Part shown: positions 19,509-28,420 of the stretch, piece after piece
Numbering within the stretch: position 1 is the first letter of the stretch
Layout of the letters: every line of letters starts with the position of its first letter
Assembly: GCF_021442025.1 (NCBI RefSeq)
Contig: NZ_CP090446.1
Location: 1,984,001 to 2,048,000 of the forward strand
DNA from: Sphingobacterium sp. SRCM116780
GTDB lineage: Bacteria > Bacteroidota > Bacteroidia > Sphingobacteriales > Sphingobacteriaceae
Reading direction: 5' to 3'
DNA: 64,000 bases
Notes under the pieces: model-generated
The model's database searches: none
Seen by the model: only the letters and a program-made list of their open reading frames with translations
Told to the model about the DNA's origin: nothing
Made by a program: the position numbers and the translations under genes

Positions 19509-20747
19509 CTATTCAAATTCAGCTTGTAAAATGCGCAGGATATCTTTTACTGTATCTTCTTCCAAATCAGTCCTTCTGGCCAATTCTTCTTCTGATAAAG
19601 CTAATACAGAACGTGCTGAATCTAAACCTACTCGTTTCAATTCATCAATAACCCAGCTTTCAATTTCATCGCTGAATTCTTCGATATCCACATCTTCATC
19701 AAACTCATCATTTTCACGATATACATCGATCTCATAACCAGTCAATTTACCTGCCAATTTAATATTGTGTCCACCACGTCCAATTGCCAATGATACTTGA
19801 TCAGATTTCAAATAAACAGCTGCAGTTTTATTTTCTTCATCAATTTTGATGGAGCTAATACGAGCAGGGCTTAATGCACGCGTGATGTATAGCGAATGAT
19901 TTGTTGTAAAGTTAATCACATCAATATTTTCATTACGCAATTCACGTACGATACCATGGATACGAGAACCTTTCATACCCACACAAGCTCCAACTGGATC
20001 AATTCGATCATCGTAAGATTCAACAGCCACTTTAGCACGTTCTCCTGGTTCGCGAACAATTTTCTTAATGGTAATCAAACCATCAAAAATCTCAGGAACT
20101 TCTAATTCGAATAAACGTTGTAAGAATTCTGGAGCAGTACGAGAAATAAGAATCTTAGGATTGTTATTCATCATATCTACTTTATAGACTACCGCACGAA
20201 TACTATCTCCTTTTTTGAAATAATCAGCAGGGATCTGTTCCGTTTTTGGTAAAATTAATTCATTACCGTCTTCATCCAGAACAAGTAGTTCTTTTTTCCA
20301 AATTTGGTAAACCTCACCGATCACCAACTCACCTTCACGATCTTTATATTTCTTGAAAACTTCGTCTTTCTCTAATTCTAAAATTTTAGAAACTAATGTT
20401 TGACGTGCTGCCAAAATAGCACGACGACCAAAACTTTCTAACGTGATCTGCTCAATGAAGTCATCTCCTACTTCTAAATCGACGTCAAATTTGTTAGCCT
20501 CTGCTAATTCTATTTCTAAATCATCATCTTCTGAAAATTCATCCTCAACAACAACACGTGTTCTCCATATCTCTAAATCTCCATTATCTGGATTTACAAT
20601 AACGTCACAGTTTTCGTCTGTACCAAAACGTCTGCGGATCATACTACGAAACACTTCTTCTAAGACAGAAATTACCGTAGGACGGTCAATGTTTTTAAAC
20701 TCTTTAAACTCCTGGAAAGAGTCAATCAAATTGATATTGCTGCTCAT
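19509..20747 (-). CDS. nusA: Transcription termination/antitermination factor NusA
   Basis: A 412-residue RNA polymerase-associated factor. The N-terminal domain covers about residues 1-125, the S1 domain about 130-200 (GEVYQIWKKELLVLDEDGNELILPKTEQIP), KH1 after about 235 (DPVGACVGMKGSRIHGIVRELRNENIDVI), KH2 after about 300 (AIGRGGHNIKLAGKLTGYEIDV), and an acidic helix-hairpin-helix-like tail ends it. Its 412 residues are shorter than in Escherichia coli because a second acidic repeat is absent, as usual for Bacteroidetes. It starts two bases after the rimP stop. Confidence 0.97.
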   Translation of the reverse strand: MSSNINLIDSFQEFKEFKNIDRPTVISVLEEVFRSMIRRRFGTDENCDVIVNPDNGDLEIWRTRVVVEDEFSEDDDLEIELAEANKFDVDLEVGDDFIEQITLESFGRRAILAARQTLVSKILELEKDEVFKKYKDREGELVIGEVYQIWKKELLVLDEDGNELILPKTEQIPADYFKKGDSIRAVVYKVDMMNNNPKILISRTAPEFLQRLFELEVPEIFDGLITIKKIVREPGERAKVAVESYDDRIDPVGACVGMKGSRIHGIVRELRNENIDVINFTTNHSLYITRALSPARISSIKIDEENKTAAVYLKSDQVSLAIGRGGHNIKLAGKLTGYEIDVYRENDEFDEDVDIEEFSDEIESWVIDELKRVGLDSARSVLALSEEELARRTDLEEDTVKDILRILQAEFE

Positions 20748-20749
20748 TT

Positions 20750-21217
20750 TTATTTAAATGAAATTAACACCTTAGTTGCTTTTATTTGTTCGAAAGGAAT
20801 GATACGAGCAACTTGCTGCGCCTTTTTTCCTTTTTCTTTTATTGTTTCTTCAATTGTTATCTGTGTATCTTCCACTGCGACTAACGTACCTTCAGTTTTT
20901 GTTCCATCATTCAACTTCACTTGTACATTGCGACCTATATTTTTTTGATACTGTCTGATATGTACAAAATTAGTATCAATACCTGGAGATGAAACTTCCA
21001 ATCGATATGCTTTTTCAACAACCTCTTCCTCCTCCAACTGAAAGCCAACAAAACGACTCACCTGTACACAATCGTCAATACTAATTCCCTGATCACCATC
21101 AAGTAAAACTTCCAACACACTATTGGGATGAAACTTGACACTTACAATAAACAAATCATCGCGATCTGCTAACTTTTCTTGAATGAGTTCAACAACTCTT
21201 TTCTCTACATTTTGCAT
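20750..21217 (-). CDS. rimP: Ribosome maturation factor RimP
   Basis: A 155-residue 30S maturation factor. VLEVLLDGDQGISIDDCVQVSRFVG and YRLEVSSPGID are the characteristic RimP strands. Its C-terminal SH3-like barrel has GRNVQVKLNDGTKTEGTLV. First gene of the rimP-nusA-infB unit; a terminator upstream at 21262-21284 isolates it from the LexA-like gene, so its promoter must lie in 21218-21260 or so. Confidence 0.95.
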   Translation of the reverse strand: MQNVEKRVVELIQEKLADRDDLFIVSVKFHPNSVLEVLLDGDQGISIDDCVQVSRFVGFQLEEEEVVEKAYRLEVSSPGIDTNFVHIRQYQKNIGRNVQVKLNDGTKTEGTLVAVEDTQITIEETIKEKGKKAQQVARIIPFEQIKATKVLISFK

Positions 21218-21261
21218 ATTCTTTCGAAAGCGAATAAAAAACTGAAATCAATGAATTAAAA

Positions 21262-21284
21262 AAGGGGGCATACGGCGCCCCCTT
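21262..21284 (-). terminator. Terminator of the LexA-like gene
   Basis: GC-rich stem AAGGGGGC (21262-21269) against GCCCCCTT (21277-21284). On the minus strand it is followed by a T-run (the A-run at 21257-21263). It lies between the LexA-like gene and rimP. Confidence 0.75.
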
Positions 21285-21362
21285 CCTTTCAGATATGACA
21301 AAGATAAATATTTTTTTCAAACTATCAAAATATAGATTAAAAACTTCACACATGGAAGCAAA

Positions 21363-22136
21363 CTAGCTTTTATCAACAACTGAATTTATTGTTTTTTGCA
21401 TTTGAGCCATCATGTTTGTCAACGTTTCCATCGACGGTTCGTGACTTGGTTCTGGCAACTCTGTACTAATGAATGCTTTTGCTTTCCACACTTCCATAAT
21501 ATCAGAAGCTTCTACCCAATAAGGATCATAACTTTTATTATCAGAAACTAGTTTCAAACCTTTATCTTCTTTATACTTAAATGCAATCCGCTTATATACC
21601 ACACCATCTTCTTTGGAGACAACTATATAGGTTTGACCTGGTTTTATATCATTCCAATTGTCTACATACTCAGCAATAATAATAGAACCACTCGGAAGCG
21701 GCAACATAGAATCCCCTTTAATCTCGAATGCACGATATGTTCCCTGGTTAAACATAGGCAAAGAGAATCGTGGTAAAGTTGCCACATATTCTGGATCCCC
21801 ATACCCATTCATATAACCTGCACTAGCCTTCACAGGAACCAACTCTATATTTTCACGATCTTGCCCATCCACTGTCACACTTAAGACACGTAAATTTGAA
21901 GCATTACTTTTAGATATAGGTTTCCACTTCTCATTGATAACCTCATTAGCGAGATCATCCATCGAAAGTTCATAAAATTCAGCTATTTTTTTTAGCAATT
22001 CATATTTTGGTTCCGCCCGATCCTCTTCATACGCACCTACTGAAGCACGTTTTATCTCCATTAGATCAGCAAACTGCTGCTGTGTAAGTCCTTTTTTCTT
22101 TCTTAAGTACTTAAGATTTGAAGCTATATTTGGCAT
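21363..22136 (-). CDS. XRE-S24 (LexA/CI-like) transcriptional regulator
   Basis: A 257-residue protein: an XRE HTH at residues 1-65 (LKYLRKKKGLTQQQFADLMEIKRASVGAYEEDRAEP) and an S24 peptidase-fold domain. GDSMLPLP supplies the serine and VVYKRI the lysine of the dyad, and KASAGYMNGYG holds an Ala-Gly site like the LexA cleavage site. This suggests DNA-damage- or RecA-linked autocleavage, but that is inference; some relatives only use the fold for dimerisation. No SOS or phage genes are adjacent. The gene has its own terminator downstream. Confidence 0.85.
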   Translation of the reverse strand: MPNIASNLKYLRKKKGLTQQQFADLMEIKRASVGAYEEDRAEPKYELLKKIAEFYELSMDDLANEVINEKWKPISKSNASNLRVLSVTVDGQDRENIELVPVKASAGYMNGYGDPEYVATLPRFSLPMFNQGTYRAFEIKGDSMLPLPSGSIIIAEYVDNWNDIKPGQTYIVVSKEDGVVYKRIAFKYKEDKGLKLVSDNKSYDPYWVEASDIMEVWKAKAFISTELPEPSHEPSMETLTNMMAQMQKTINSVVDKS

Positions 22137-22235
22137 ATTTTTTAAATTTAATTTTGAATATCTAAAAATATTAGTATTATTGTGCCAATAAAATTAGTAA
22201 AAACTTTATAGATAACCAAATTTATTAGCGAAAAT

Positions 22236-22559
22236 ATGCATTCATACACCTTATACATTATTACCGACAGCAACAGACAATTCTTAAATGTAGATATAAC
22301 CACTGATTTAGCTTTAACTGTAAACGAAATCAAAAGTAGTATCAATTTATTTTTTCCAAATGGACCACATTTGACAAGAATTGTACACTTGGAAACGTTT
22401 GATTCAAAAGAAATAGCTGCAAAAAGAAAAAGCGAGCTACATCATTTCACCAGAATGCAAAAAGAAAGGCTCATTAGAAAGTATAACGCTAACTGGAATA
22501 ATCTATGTCCATCGACAATAAACATCGTGCAAAAAAAATCGGTTGTTTATACTTCATAA
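22236..22559 (+). CDS. GIY-YIG-like protein, degenerate catalytic motifs
   Basis: A 107-residue protein. The layout follows the Bacteroidetes GIY-YIG domain: YTLYIITDSNRQFLNVDITTDL replaces the 'YxYIlTNkxngtlYIGvTxdL' strand pair; RIVHLETFDSKEIAAKRKSELHHFTRMQKERLIRKYNANWNNL corresponds to the helix segment before 'NPxWxDL'. The YIG of the second motif is missing (FLNV) and the conserved Arg/Glu are not evident, so I expect no nuclease activity. It is 99 bases from the divergent LexA-like gene and shares a terminator with PBP1A. Function unknown. Confidence 0.6.
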   Translation: MHSYTLYIITDSNRQFLNVDITTDLALTVNEIKSSINLFFPNGPHLTRIVHLETFDSKEIAAKRKSELHHFTRMQKERLIRKYNANWNNLCPSTINIVQKKSVVYTS

Positions 22560-22570
22560 ACAACCGATTT
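22536..22570. terminator. Bidirectional terminator between the GIY-YIG-like gene and PBP1A
   Basis: Perfect 15-bp arms, AAATCGGTTGTTTAT (22536-22550) and ATAAACAACCGATTT (22556-22570), loop ACTTC. The hairpin includes the stop codon of the plus-strand gene. Confidence 0.8.
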
Positions 22571-22590
22571 AAAAACTATTAAGTATACTC

Positions 22591-24996
22591 TTAATCCAAT
22601 GTATTAGAGTAATCTTCGGGTTTAATAGCAACAGCATCTTTTTCCGAATCCAAAGCCCTGTCTTGATTAGGACCAGTAGTCTCTGTCACACCTTCTCCTC
22701 CTTCTTCATTAGTTCCCTCTAACCCTTCCAAAGGTATTTCTTCTGTAGCAGTAGAATCAGATACCGATTCTTCACGAGGAGGTCTTGGAGTTTCACATTT
22801 GTATTTTTTAGTAATCTCCACAGTCGGTTCTGGAAATTTACCTTGCGTATAACCTAATGCTTTATCTTTATACACAGCTTCCATAAATAAACCAAAGATA
22901 GGCAGTGCCGTCTTTGATCCTTCTCCAGTCTGTGAATTTTTAAAGTGAATATTACGATCGTCACAACCGACCCAAACCGCAGTTACCAAATCCTTGGTGA
23001 TACCCATATACCAACCATCTACATATTCAGAAGAAGTACCTGTCTTCCCTCCAATTTCATTCTCTTTATCAAATAGATCATAATCCCAAAGCGCCTGAGA
23101 AGTTCCACCTGGTTCTTCCATACCACCTCGTAACATATAAGTCATCAACCAAGCATCTTGCTTATTAATCACTTGTTTACGTTCTGGTGTAAAGGTAGCA
23201 ATGACATTACCATCATGATCCTCTATCCGAGAGACCAAAATAGGTGTTACACGTTCTCCATGATTCATCATTGTGGCATAACCGTTCGCCATTTCAAAAA
23301 CAGAAACATCATTTGGACCTAAACCAATAGAAGCTACGGGATTCAGTTTACTTTCAATACCTGCACGATGAGCCGCATCAGCAATTTTGTCAGCTCCAAT
23401 CTCATCTGTTAATTGAACAGTTATCGAATTTACAGAACGTGCCATCGCCCAACGCAATGACATATTGCGATAACTAAAATTCCAATCTGCATTTTTAGGT
23501 TCCCAAACTTCCACAGAATCTCCTTTATCGATTTTTATTGTTACTGGTTTATCTTGATATTGATCACAAGGATTTTTACCTGATTCCAATGCCGCTAGGT
23601 AAACGAATGGTTTAAAAGTAGAACCTGCTTGTCTTTTAGATTGATTCACGTGATCATATTTAAAATACTGATGATCAATCCCTCCTACCCAAACTTTAAT
23701 TTCTCCAGAAAAAGGATCCATACTCATCATTCCGGTATTCAACATCGTCACATAGTATTTAATTGAATCAACAGTAGACATCTGTACTTTCTCACGAAGG
23801 CGCTCCCCTTTCCAAGAGAAAACTTCCATCTCTTTCTTCCGATTTAAATGAAAATCTATGCTATCAGGAGTGCTACTATATTTTTTTGTTAAATATTTAT
23901 AATAATCTGTTTTTTTTACCAAATTATCAATAAATCCAGGAATGATATTGCCTTCCAAATCACGCCATGGCTCTTCGCTTCCCCAGGCATTTTTCAAACG
24001 TCGTTGTAATGCCTCCATCTGCTTGGCTACCGCTTCTTCTGCATGCTTCTGAAGCTTAGAGTTAATGGTTGTATATATTTTTAAGCCATCCTTATAAATA
24101 TCCATATCATTATCCTCACTCCATTTCTCTAACCAGCGCTCTACAGCTGCACGTAAATAAGAATCTTCTCCAGCATGAATATCTTTATTCTCCGTATGTA
24201 AAACCAAGGGCTCTTTCGACAATTGATCTACTTTTGCTTGATCAATAAAATTGGCTTTTTCCATTTGGAACAAGACGATATTTCTTCTCTCTCGAGATTT
24301 TTCAATATTTCTAATAGGATTATAAAGGGTTGTACCTTTTAGCATCCCAACTAAAACAGCGGCTTCATTAATCGTTAAATCACTGGCATTTTTACTGAAA
24401 TATCTTCGAGCAGCAGTTTGAATACCATAGGAATTATTACTAAACGATACCGTATTTAAATACATGGTGATGATCTCGTTTTTGGAATACCTTGACTCTA
24501 ATTTATATGCAGTCATCCATTCCTTGAACTTAGTAACAATCAAACCAACTCCAGGAATTTTACCCATTAACCCTTCTGATTTATTATATCTTGTCCGGTA
24601 TAAATTCTTTGCCAGCTGTTGTGTTATCGTACTTGCTCCCCTTTTATCTCCTGTTAATGTCGATATAATACCAGATCCAAGACCTAAAAAATCCACGCCA
24701 TTATGCTTATAAAAACGAACATCTTCAGTTGCAACCAATGCATTAATCACATGCTTAGAAATACTATCAAAAGCTACCGGATTACGATCTTCGTCAAAGT
24801 AACGACCAATCAAAACACTATCCGCTGTATACAATTCTGTTGAAATATTCACGCTTGGCATGACAATATCCTTCTTTGTAGGAGAATAACCAAATAGACC
24901 TAAAAAATTAAGTTGGATGGCACAAACTAGGATAACTAAAAAATATATAGCGATTACTATATAGCGTAAAAATTTATTTTTAATGCGTTTGAACAT
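22591..24996 (-). CDS. mrcA: Penicillin-binding protein 1A, transglycosylase/transpeptidase
   Basis: An 801-residue class A PBP that polymerises and cross-links peptidoglycan. A single N-terminal membrane anchor (FLRYIVIAIYFLVILVCAI) is followed by the glycosyltransferase domain with TEDVRFYKHNGVD (Glu91) and STITQQLAKNLY. The transpeptidase domain has S459-T-F-K462, SVN in ARSVNSITVQL, and KTGT in GGKTGTSSEY. The C-terminal tail (about 700-801) is acidic, rich in Glu/Gly/Ser/Thr, typical of disordered tails. It stands alone, divergent from rpoN with 230 bases between. Confidence 0.92.
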   Translation of the reverse strand: MFKRIKNKFLRYIVIAIYFLVILVCAIQLNFLGLFGYSPTKKDIVMPSVNISTELYTADSVLIGRYFDEDRNPVAFDSISKHVINALVATEDVRFYKHNGVDFLGLGSGIISTLTGDKRGASTITQQLAKNLYRTRYNKSEGLMGKIPGVGLIVTKFKEWMTAYKLESRYSKNEIITMYLNTVSFSNNSYGIQTAARRYFSKNASDLTINEAAVLVGMLKGTTLYNPIRNIEKSRERRNIVLFQMEKANFIDQAKVDQLSKEPLVLHTENKDIHAGEDSYLRAAVERWLEKWSEDNDMDIYKDGLKIYTTINSKLQKHAEEAVAKQMEALQRRLKNAWGSEEPWRDLEGNIIPGFIDNLVKKTDYYKYLTKKYSSTPDSIDFHLNRKKEMEVFSWKGERLREKVQMSTVDSIKYYVTMLNTGMMSMDPFSGEIKVWVGGIDHQYFKYDHVNQSKRQAGSTFKPFVYLAALESGKNPCDQYQDKPVTIKIDKGDSVEVWEPKNADWNFSYRNMSLRWAMARSVNSITVQLTDEIGADKIADAAHRAGIESKLNPVASIGLGPNDVSVFEMANGYATMMNHGERVTPILVSRIEDHDGNVIATFTPERKQVINKQDAWLMTYMLRGGMEEPGGTSQALWDYDLFDKENEIGGKTGTSSEYVDGWYMGITKDLVTAVWVGCDDRNIHFKNSQTGEGSKTALPIFGLFMEAVYKDKALGYTQGKFPEPTVEITKKYKCETPRPPREESVSDSTATEEIPLEGLEGTNEEGGEGVTETTGPNQDRALDSEKDAVAIKPEDYSNTLD

Positions 24997-25226
24997 ACGG
25001 TAAAGGTCTAAAAATGTTTTGTGAATTCAAGCAAAAAAAACAATGATTTATATACTCAAATAAAGAATTAACGAAATTTAACATTTCATTATTCAAATTC
25101 TGATAATTAGGTGTATAAGAATTTAACAAGCCTACAATAATTATACCCGAACGTGCTTATAAGAAGTTTTTTTTCATAAATAGATATAATTTATATAAAT
25201 TTATCATGTAATTAGTCATTCGAAAC

Positions 25227-26693
25227 ATGTTAAAGCAAACCTTACAACAAAAGTTATTACAAAAACTATCTCCTCAGCAGATTCAGTTTATTAAACTTTT
25301 ACAGGTACCTACCGTCTCTTTAGATGCGCGTATTAAAGAAGAATTAGAAGAAAATCCAGCGCTTGAAGACGGAAGTTTAGCAAACATGGCTGAACCAAAC
25401 GAAGAATATCCAGATCGTGATCCTGATGACAATTTTGATAGTGAGGAAAGTTATGAAGGAGACGAATTCAATGTCGATGAATATATACAGGAGGATGATT
25501 ACAGTGATTATTCCAACAATTACAATTACGCAGATGATGAGGACGATAAAAAAGAAATCCCTATCGCTGTACAAGACTCATTCTTTGAAAACTTACAACA
25601 ACAACTCGATTTATTAGCTTTAGATGATCGTGATTTTTTAATCGGCCAACAGATTATTGGAAGCTTAGATGATGACGGATATTTGAGAAGACCCATATTA
25701 AGTTTGATTGATGATCTTGCTTTTTCTCAAAATGTGATTGCTGATGAAAATGAAGTACTAGACATGCTGAAAGTTATTCAAGACTTTGAGCCTGCAGGAA
25801 TTGGTGCACGAGATCTTCAAGAATGCTTACTGATCCAATTACAAAAGAAAGATCAAAATAATCCCATCATTATTCAAGCAATTAAAGTAGTCAAAAATTA
25901 TCTTGACGAGTTTACCAAGAAGCATTATGACAAACTTGAAAAATCATTAGGGTTGAGTTCCGAAGATTTGAAAAACATTGTCAATGAGATCTTGAAATTG
26001 AACCCCAAACCTGGGGATTCAGGTGCGGTTGCAGGAAAACAGCTCCATGTAATTCCTGATTTCCATATCACCAATAATGATGGTGTATTACACCTAACAT
26101 TGAATGGTAGAAATGCTCCCGAGCTACGTGTCAGCAGATCATACCAAAGCATGTTTGAGCATTACGAAAAATCTGATCAAAAAGATAAAAAAATGAAAGA
26201 AGCAGTTCAATTTGTTAAGCAAAAATTGGACTCTGCAAAATGGTTTATTGACGCCATCAAACAAAGACAACAGACGTTGCTAAAAACCATGAATGCAATC
26301 ATGGAATATCAATACGACTATTTCTTAACAGGAGATGATGTAAAGTTAAAACCAATGATATTAAAAGATATCGCAGATCGTATCGCCATGGATATCTCCA
26401 CGGTTTCTCGTGTTGCCAACTCCAAATATGTGCAAACAGAATTCGGTACTTTCCTATTAAAATCATTCTTTTCAGAAGCCATTCAAACAGATTCAGGCGA
26501 AGAAGTTTCAAACAAAGAAGTTAAAAAAATATTGGAGGAATGTATTTCGAATGAAGATAAGCGCAAACCTCTCGCTGATGAAAAATTAACTGAAATCTTA
26601 AAAGATAAAGGTTACAACATTGCTCGGCGAACCGTCGCCAAATATAGAGAAGCACTGAACATACCAGTAGCTCGACTACGTAAAGAATTATAA
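25227..26693 (+). CDS. rpoN: RNA polymerase sigma-54 factor
   Basis: A 488-residue sigma factor. Region I is Gln/Leu-rich (QTLQQKLLQKLSPQQIQFIKLLQ, residues 3-25); an acidic region II spans about 40-115; core-binding repeats follow; the C-terminal domain has the RpoN box ARRTVAKYREALNIP (about 467-481). The acidic region II is long and rich in Asp/Tyr. It requires enhancer-binding AAA+ activators; none is adjacent. The gene is single, ended by a long palindromic terminator. Confidence 0.95.
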   Translation: MLKQTLQQKLLQKLSPQQIQFIKLLQVPTVSLDARIKEELEENPALEDGSLANMAEPNEEYPDRDPDDNFDSEESYEGDEFNVDEYIQEDDYSDYSNNYNYADDEDDKKEIPIAVQDSFFENLQQQLDLLALDDRDFLIGQQIIGSLDDDGYLRRPILSLIDDLAFSQNVIADENEVLDMLKVIQDFEPAGIGARDLQECLLIQLQKKDQNNPIIIQAIKVVKNYLDEFTKKHYDKLEKSLGLSSEDLKNIVNEILKLNPKPGDSGAVAGKQLHVIPDFHITNNDGVLHLTLNGRNAPELRVSRSYQSMFEHYEKSDQKDKKMKEAVQFVKQKLDSAKWFIDAIKQRQQTLLKTMNAIMEYQYDYFLTGDDVKLKPMILKDIADRIAMDISTVSRVANSKYVQTEFGTFLLKSFFSEAIQTDSGEEVSNKEVKKILEECISNEDKRKPLADEKLTEILKDKGYNIARRTVAKYREALNIPVARLRKEL

Positions 26694-26695
26694 TA

Positions 26696-26735
26696 AAATG
26701 AGAAAAGCCACTTGATCAAGTGGCTTTTCTCATTT
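26696..26735 (+). terminator. Terminator of rpoN
   Basis: A 19-bp palindrome, AAATGAGAAAAGCCACTTG against its complement, around the centre at CTTGATCAAG (26711-26720). It starts right after the rpoN stop. Confidence 0.8.
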
Positions 26736-26779
26736 ATCTACGATATCAAATATCATCTTTATATCTCCAATTAGATTAT

Positions 26780-26787
26780 TATCTTTG
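26780..26787 (+). promoter_or_regulatory. -7 box upstream of the agmatine operon
   Basis: TATCTTTG matches TAnnTTTG exactly, 27 bases before the aguB ATG. A -33 TTG at the usual distance is not evident. Confidence 0.45.
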
Positions 26788-26814
26788 TATTTTGAATTAA
26801 AATATAAAATAAGC

Positions 26815-27690
26815 ATGAGCAAAGTAAAAGTTGGTGTTGTACAGATGACTTGTGGATCCGATAAACAAGAAAATCTAAACAAAGCGATTGAGCAAGTAAA
26901 AGAAGCTGCAGCAAAAGGAGCACAAATAGTATGTCTTCAAGAGCTTTTCACTTCTTTATACTTCTGTGATGTAGAAGACTATGATAATTTTAATTTAGCA
27001 GAAGCTATTCCAGGGCCGTCAACAGACGCGTTATCTACCGTTGCTAAAGCATGTGGAGTTGTTATCATTGCTTCTCTATTTGAAAAGCGTGCGCAAGGAC
27101 TATATCATAACACGACTGCCATTTTAGATGCTGACGGTTCTTATTTAGGTAAATACCGTAAGATGCATATCCCTGATGATCCCGCATTCTACGAAAAATT
27201 CTACTTTACACCTGGTGATTTAGGATATAAAGTATTTAAAACAAAATTTGGTAAAATTGGTGTCTTGATTTGTTGGGATCAATGGTATCCTGAAGCATCT
27301 CGTATAACCGCTTTAATGGGTGCAGATATTTTGTTTTATCCAACAGCAATTGGTTGGGATACCACACAAGATGAAGAAACAAACCAAGATCAATATAATG
27401 CTTGGCAAACCATACAACGCTCCCATGCAGTGGCTAATGGTGTTCCAGTTGTATCTGTAAACCGAGTAGGCTTTGAACAAGAAGGAGCGATGAAATTTTG
27501 GGGAGGAAGCTTTGTTGCTAATGCGCAAGGAAAACTGTTATACCTCGCTTCACATGATCAAGAAGAGACTGAAGTAATTGAATTAGATTTGTCTCAAACC
27601 GATTATTTCCGCAAGCATTGGCCGTTCTTAAGAGACAGAAGAATAGAAACTTACGCTCCTATAACAAAACGATTTATTGATGAAGATTAA
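26815..27690 (+). CDS. aguB: N-carbamoylputrescine amidase
   Basis: A 291-residue carbon-nitrogen hydrolase; the ATG at 26815 (MSKVKVGVVQM) fits the family start, an upstream in-frame ATG at 26785 does not. Catalytic triad of nitrilases: Glu in CLQELFTSLYF, Lys in YRKMHIPDD, and Cys in GVLICWDQWYPEASR. The enzyme hydrolyses N-carbamoylputrescine to putrescine in the agmatine pathway. The partner aguA lies two genes downstream, separated by a metallo-beta-lactamase gene that overlaps the end of aguB by 11 bases. Confidence 0.92.
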   Translation: MSKVKVGVVQMTCGSDKQENLNKAIEQVKEAAAKGAQIVCLQELFTSLYFCDVEDYDNFNLAEAIPGPSTDALSTVAKACGVVIIASLFEKRAQGLYHNTTAILDADGSYLGKYRKMHIPDDPAFYEKFYFTPGDLGYKVFKTKFGKIGVLICWDQWYPEASRITALMGADILFYPTAIGWDTTQDEETNQDQYNAWQTIQRSHAVANGVPVVSVNRVGFEQEGAMKFWGGSFVANAQGKLLYLASHDQEETEVIELDLSQTDYFRKHWPFLRDRRIETYAPITKRFIDED

Positions 27691-28417
27691 CTTCAAAACA
27701 GCATTAATAAAGATGTATGTAATAAGTATTTTTTCCTTAAGCATTACCTCTTTATTTGCACAAAATCCAGTTCTTAAAATAGAAAAAATCAATCCCAAGC
27801 TCTATGTCCATACGACTTATAATGTGTTTAATGGACAACAATATTCAGCAAATGGTCTGTATTTAATTACCAAAAAAGGAGTGGTAATTTTTGATACCCC
27901 TTGGGATCAAACCCAATACCAGCCTTTATTGGATTCCATTAAGAACAAGCATCATTTGCCCGTTATAGCCATTTTTGCTTCGCATTGGCATGAAGACCGA
28001 GCAGGAGGTTTTGCTTACTACAATAAGATTGGTGTCCCGACTTATGCAACAGCACAAACCAATACGATACTAAAAGCAAATAATAAAGCAAGTTCAACAA
28101 AAGAAATTGTTTTAGGAAAAACATATCGTATTGGCGGTGAAAAATTTAAGATTGAATATTTTGGAGAAGGTCACAGCTTGGATAATACCGTTGTTTGGTT
28201 TCCAAAATATCAGGTCTTAAACGGTGGATGTTTAATTAAAAGTGCAGAAGCAACGAATCTAGGATTTGTAGGAGATGGAAATGTAGCAGCATGGCCAGCT
28301 ACCATACAAAAACTAGAACATGCACATCCTGTTATCAAAAAAGTGATCAGTGGTCATGATAATTGGAAATTAGATGGACATCTAGAGAGAACAAAGGAAT
28401 TACTAAATCAGAAATAA
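27680..28417 (+). CDS. Subclass B1 metallo-beta-lactamase
   Basis: A 245-residue secreted hydrolase. Numbering from ATG 27680: Lys-containing N-terminus and hydrophobic signal peptide to about residue 28 (SLFA). Zinc ligands are H102, H104 and H165 (site 1) and D106, C184 and H226 (site 2), in SHWHEDRAGG, GEGHSLDN, GGCLIKS and SGHDNW; K187 after the Cys is also conserved. This is the full B1 set, as in the chromosomal BlaB/IND/EBR-type enzymes of Bacteroidetes, and predicts carbapenem hydrolysis. It overlaps aguB by 11 bases and ends three bases before aguA. No IS element or att site flanks it, so it looks resident. A later ATG at 27713 would leave a signal peptide lacking basic residues. Confidence 0.9.
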   Translation: MKINFKTALIKMYVISIFSLSITSLFAQNPVLKIEKINPKLYVHTTYNVFNGQQYSANGLYLITKKGVVIFDTPWDQTQYQPLLDSIKNKHHLPVIAIFASHWHEDRAGGFAYYNKIGVPTYATAQTNTILKANNKASSTKEIVLGKTYRIGGEKFKIEYFGEGHSLDNTVVWFPKYQVLNGGCLIKSAEATNLGFVGDGNVAAWPATIQKLEHAHPVIKKVISGHDNWKLDGHLERTKELLNQK

Positions 28418-28420
28418 AAA

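Noticed and set aside
27680..28417. Beta-lactamase as recently acquired mobile resistance gene
   Set aside because: No IS, integron or att-like sequence flanks it, and it is tightly packed in the agu operon. Resident ancestry fits better, though comparison with relatives is needed.
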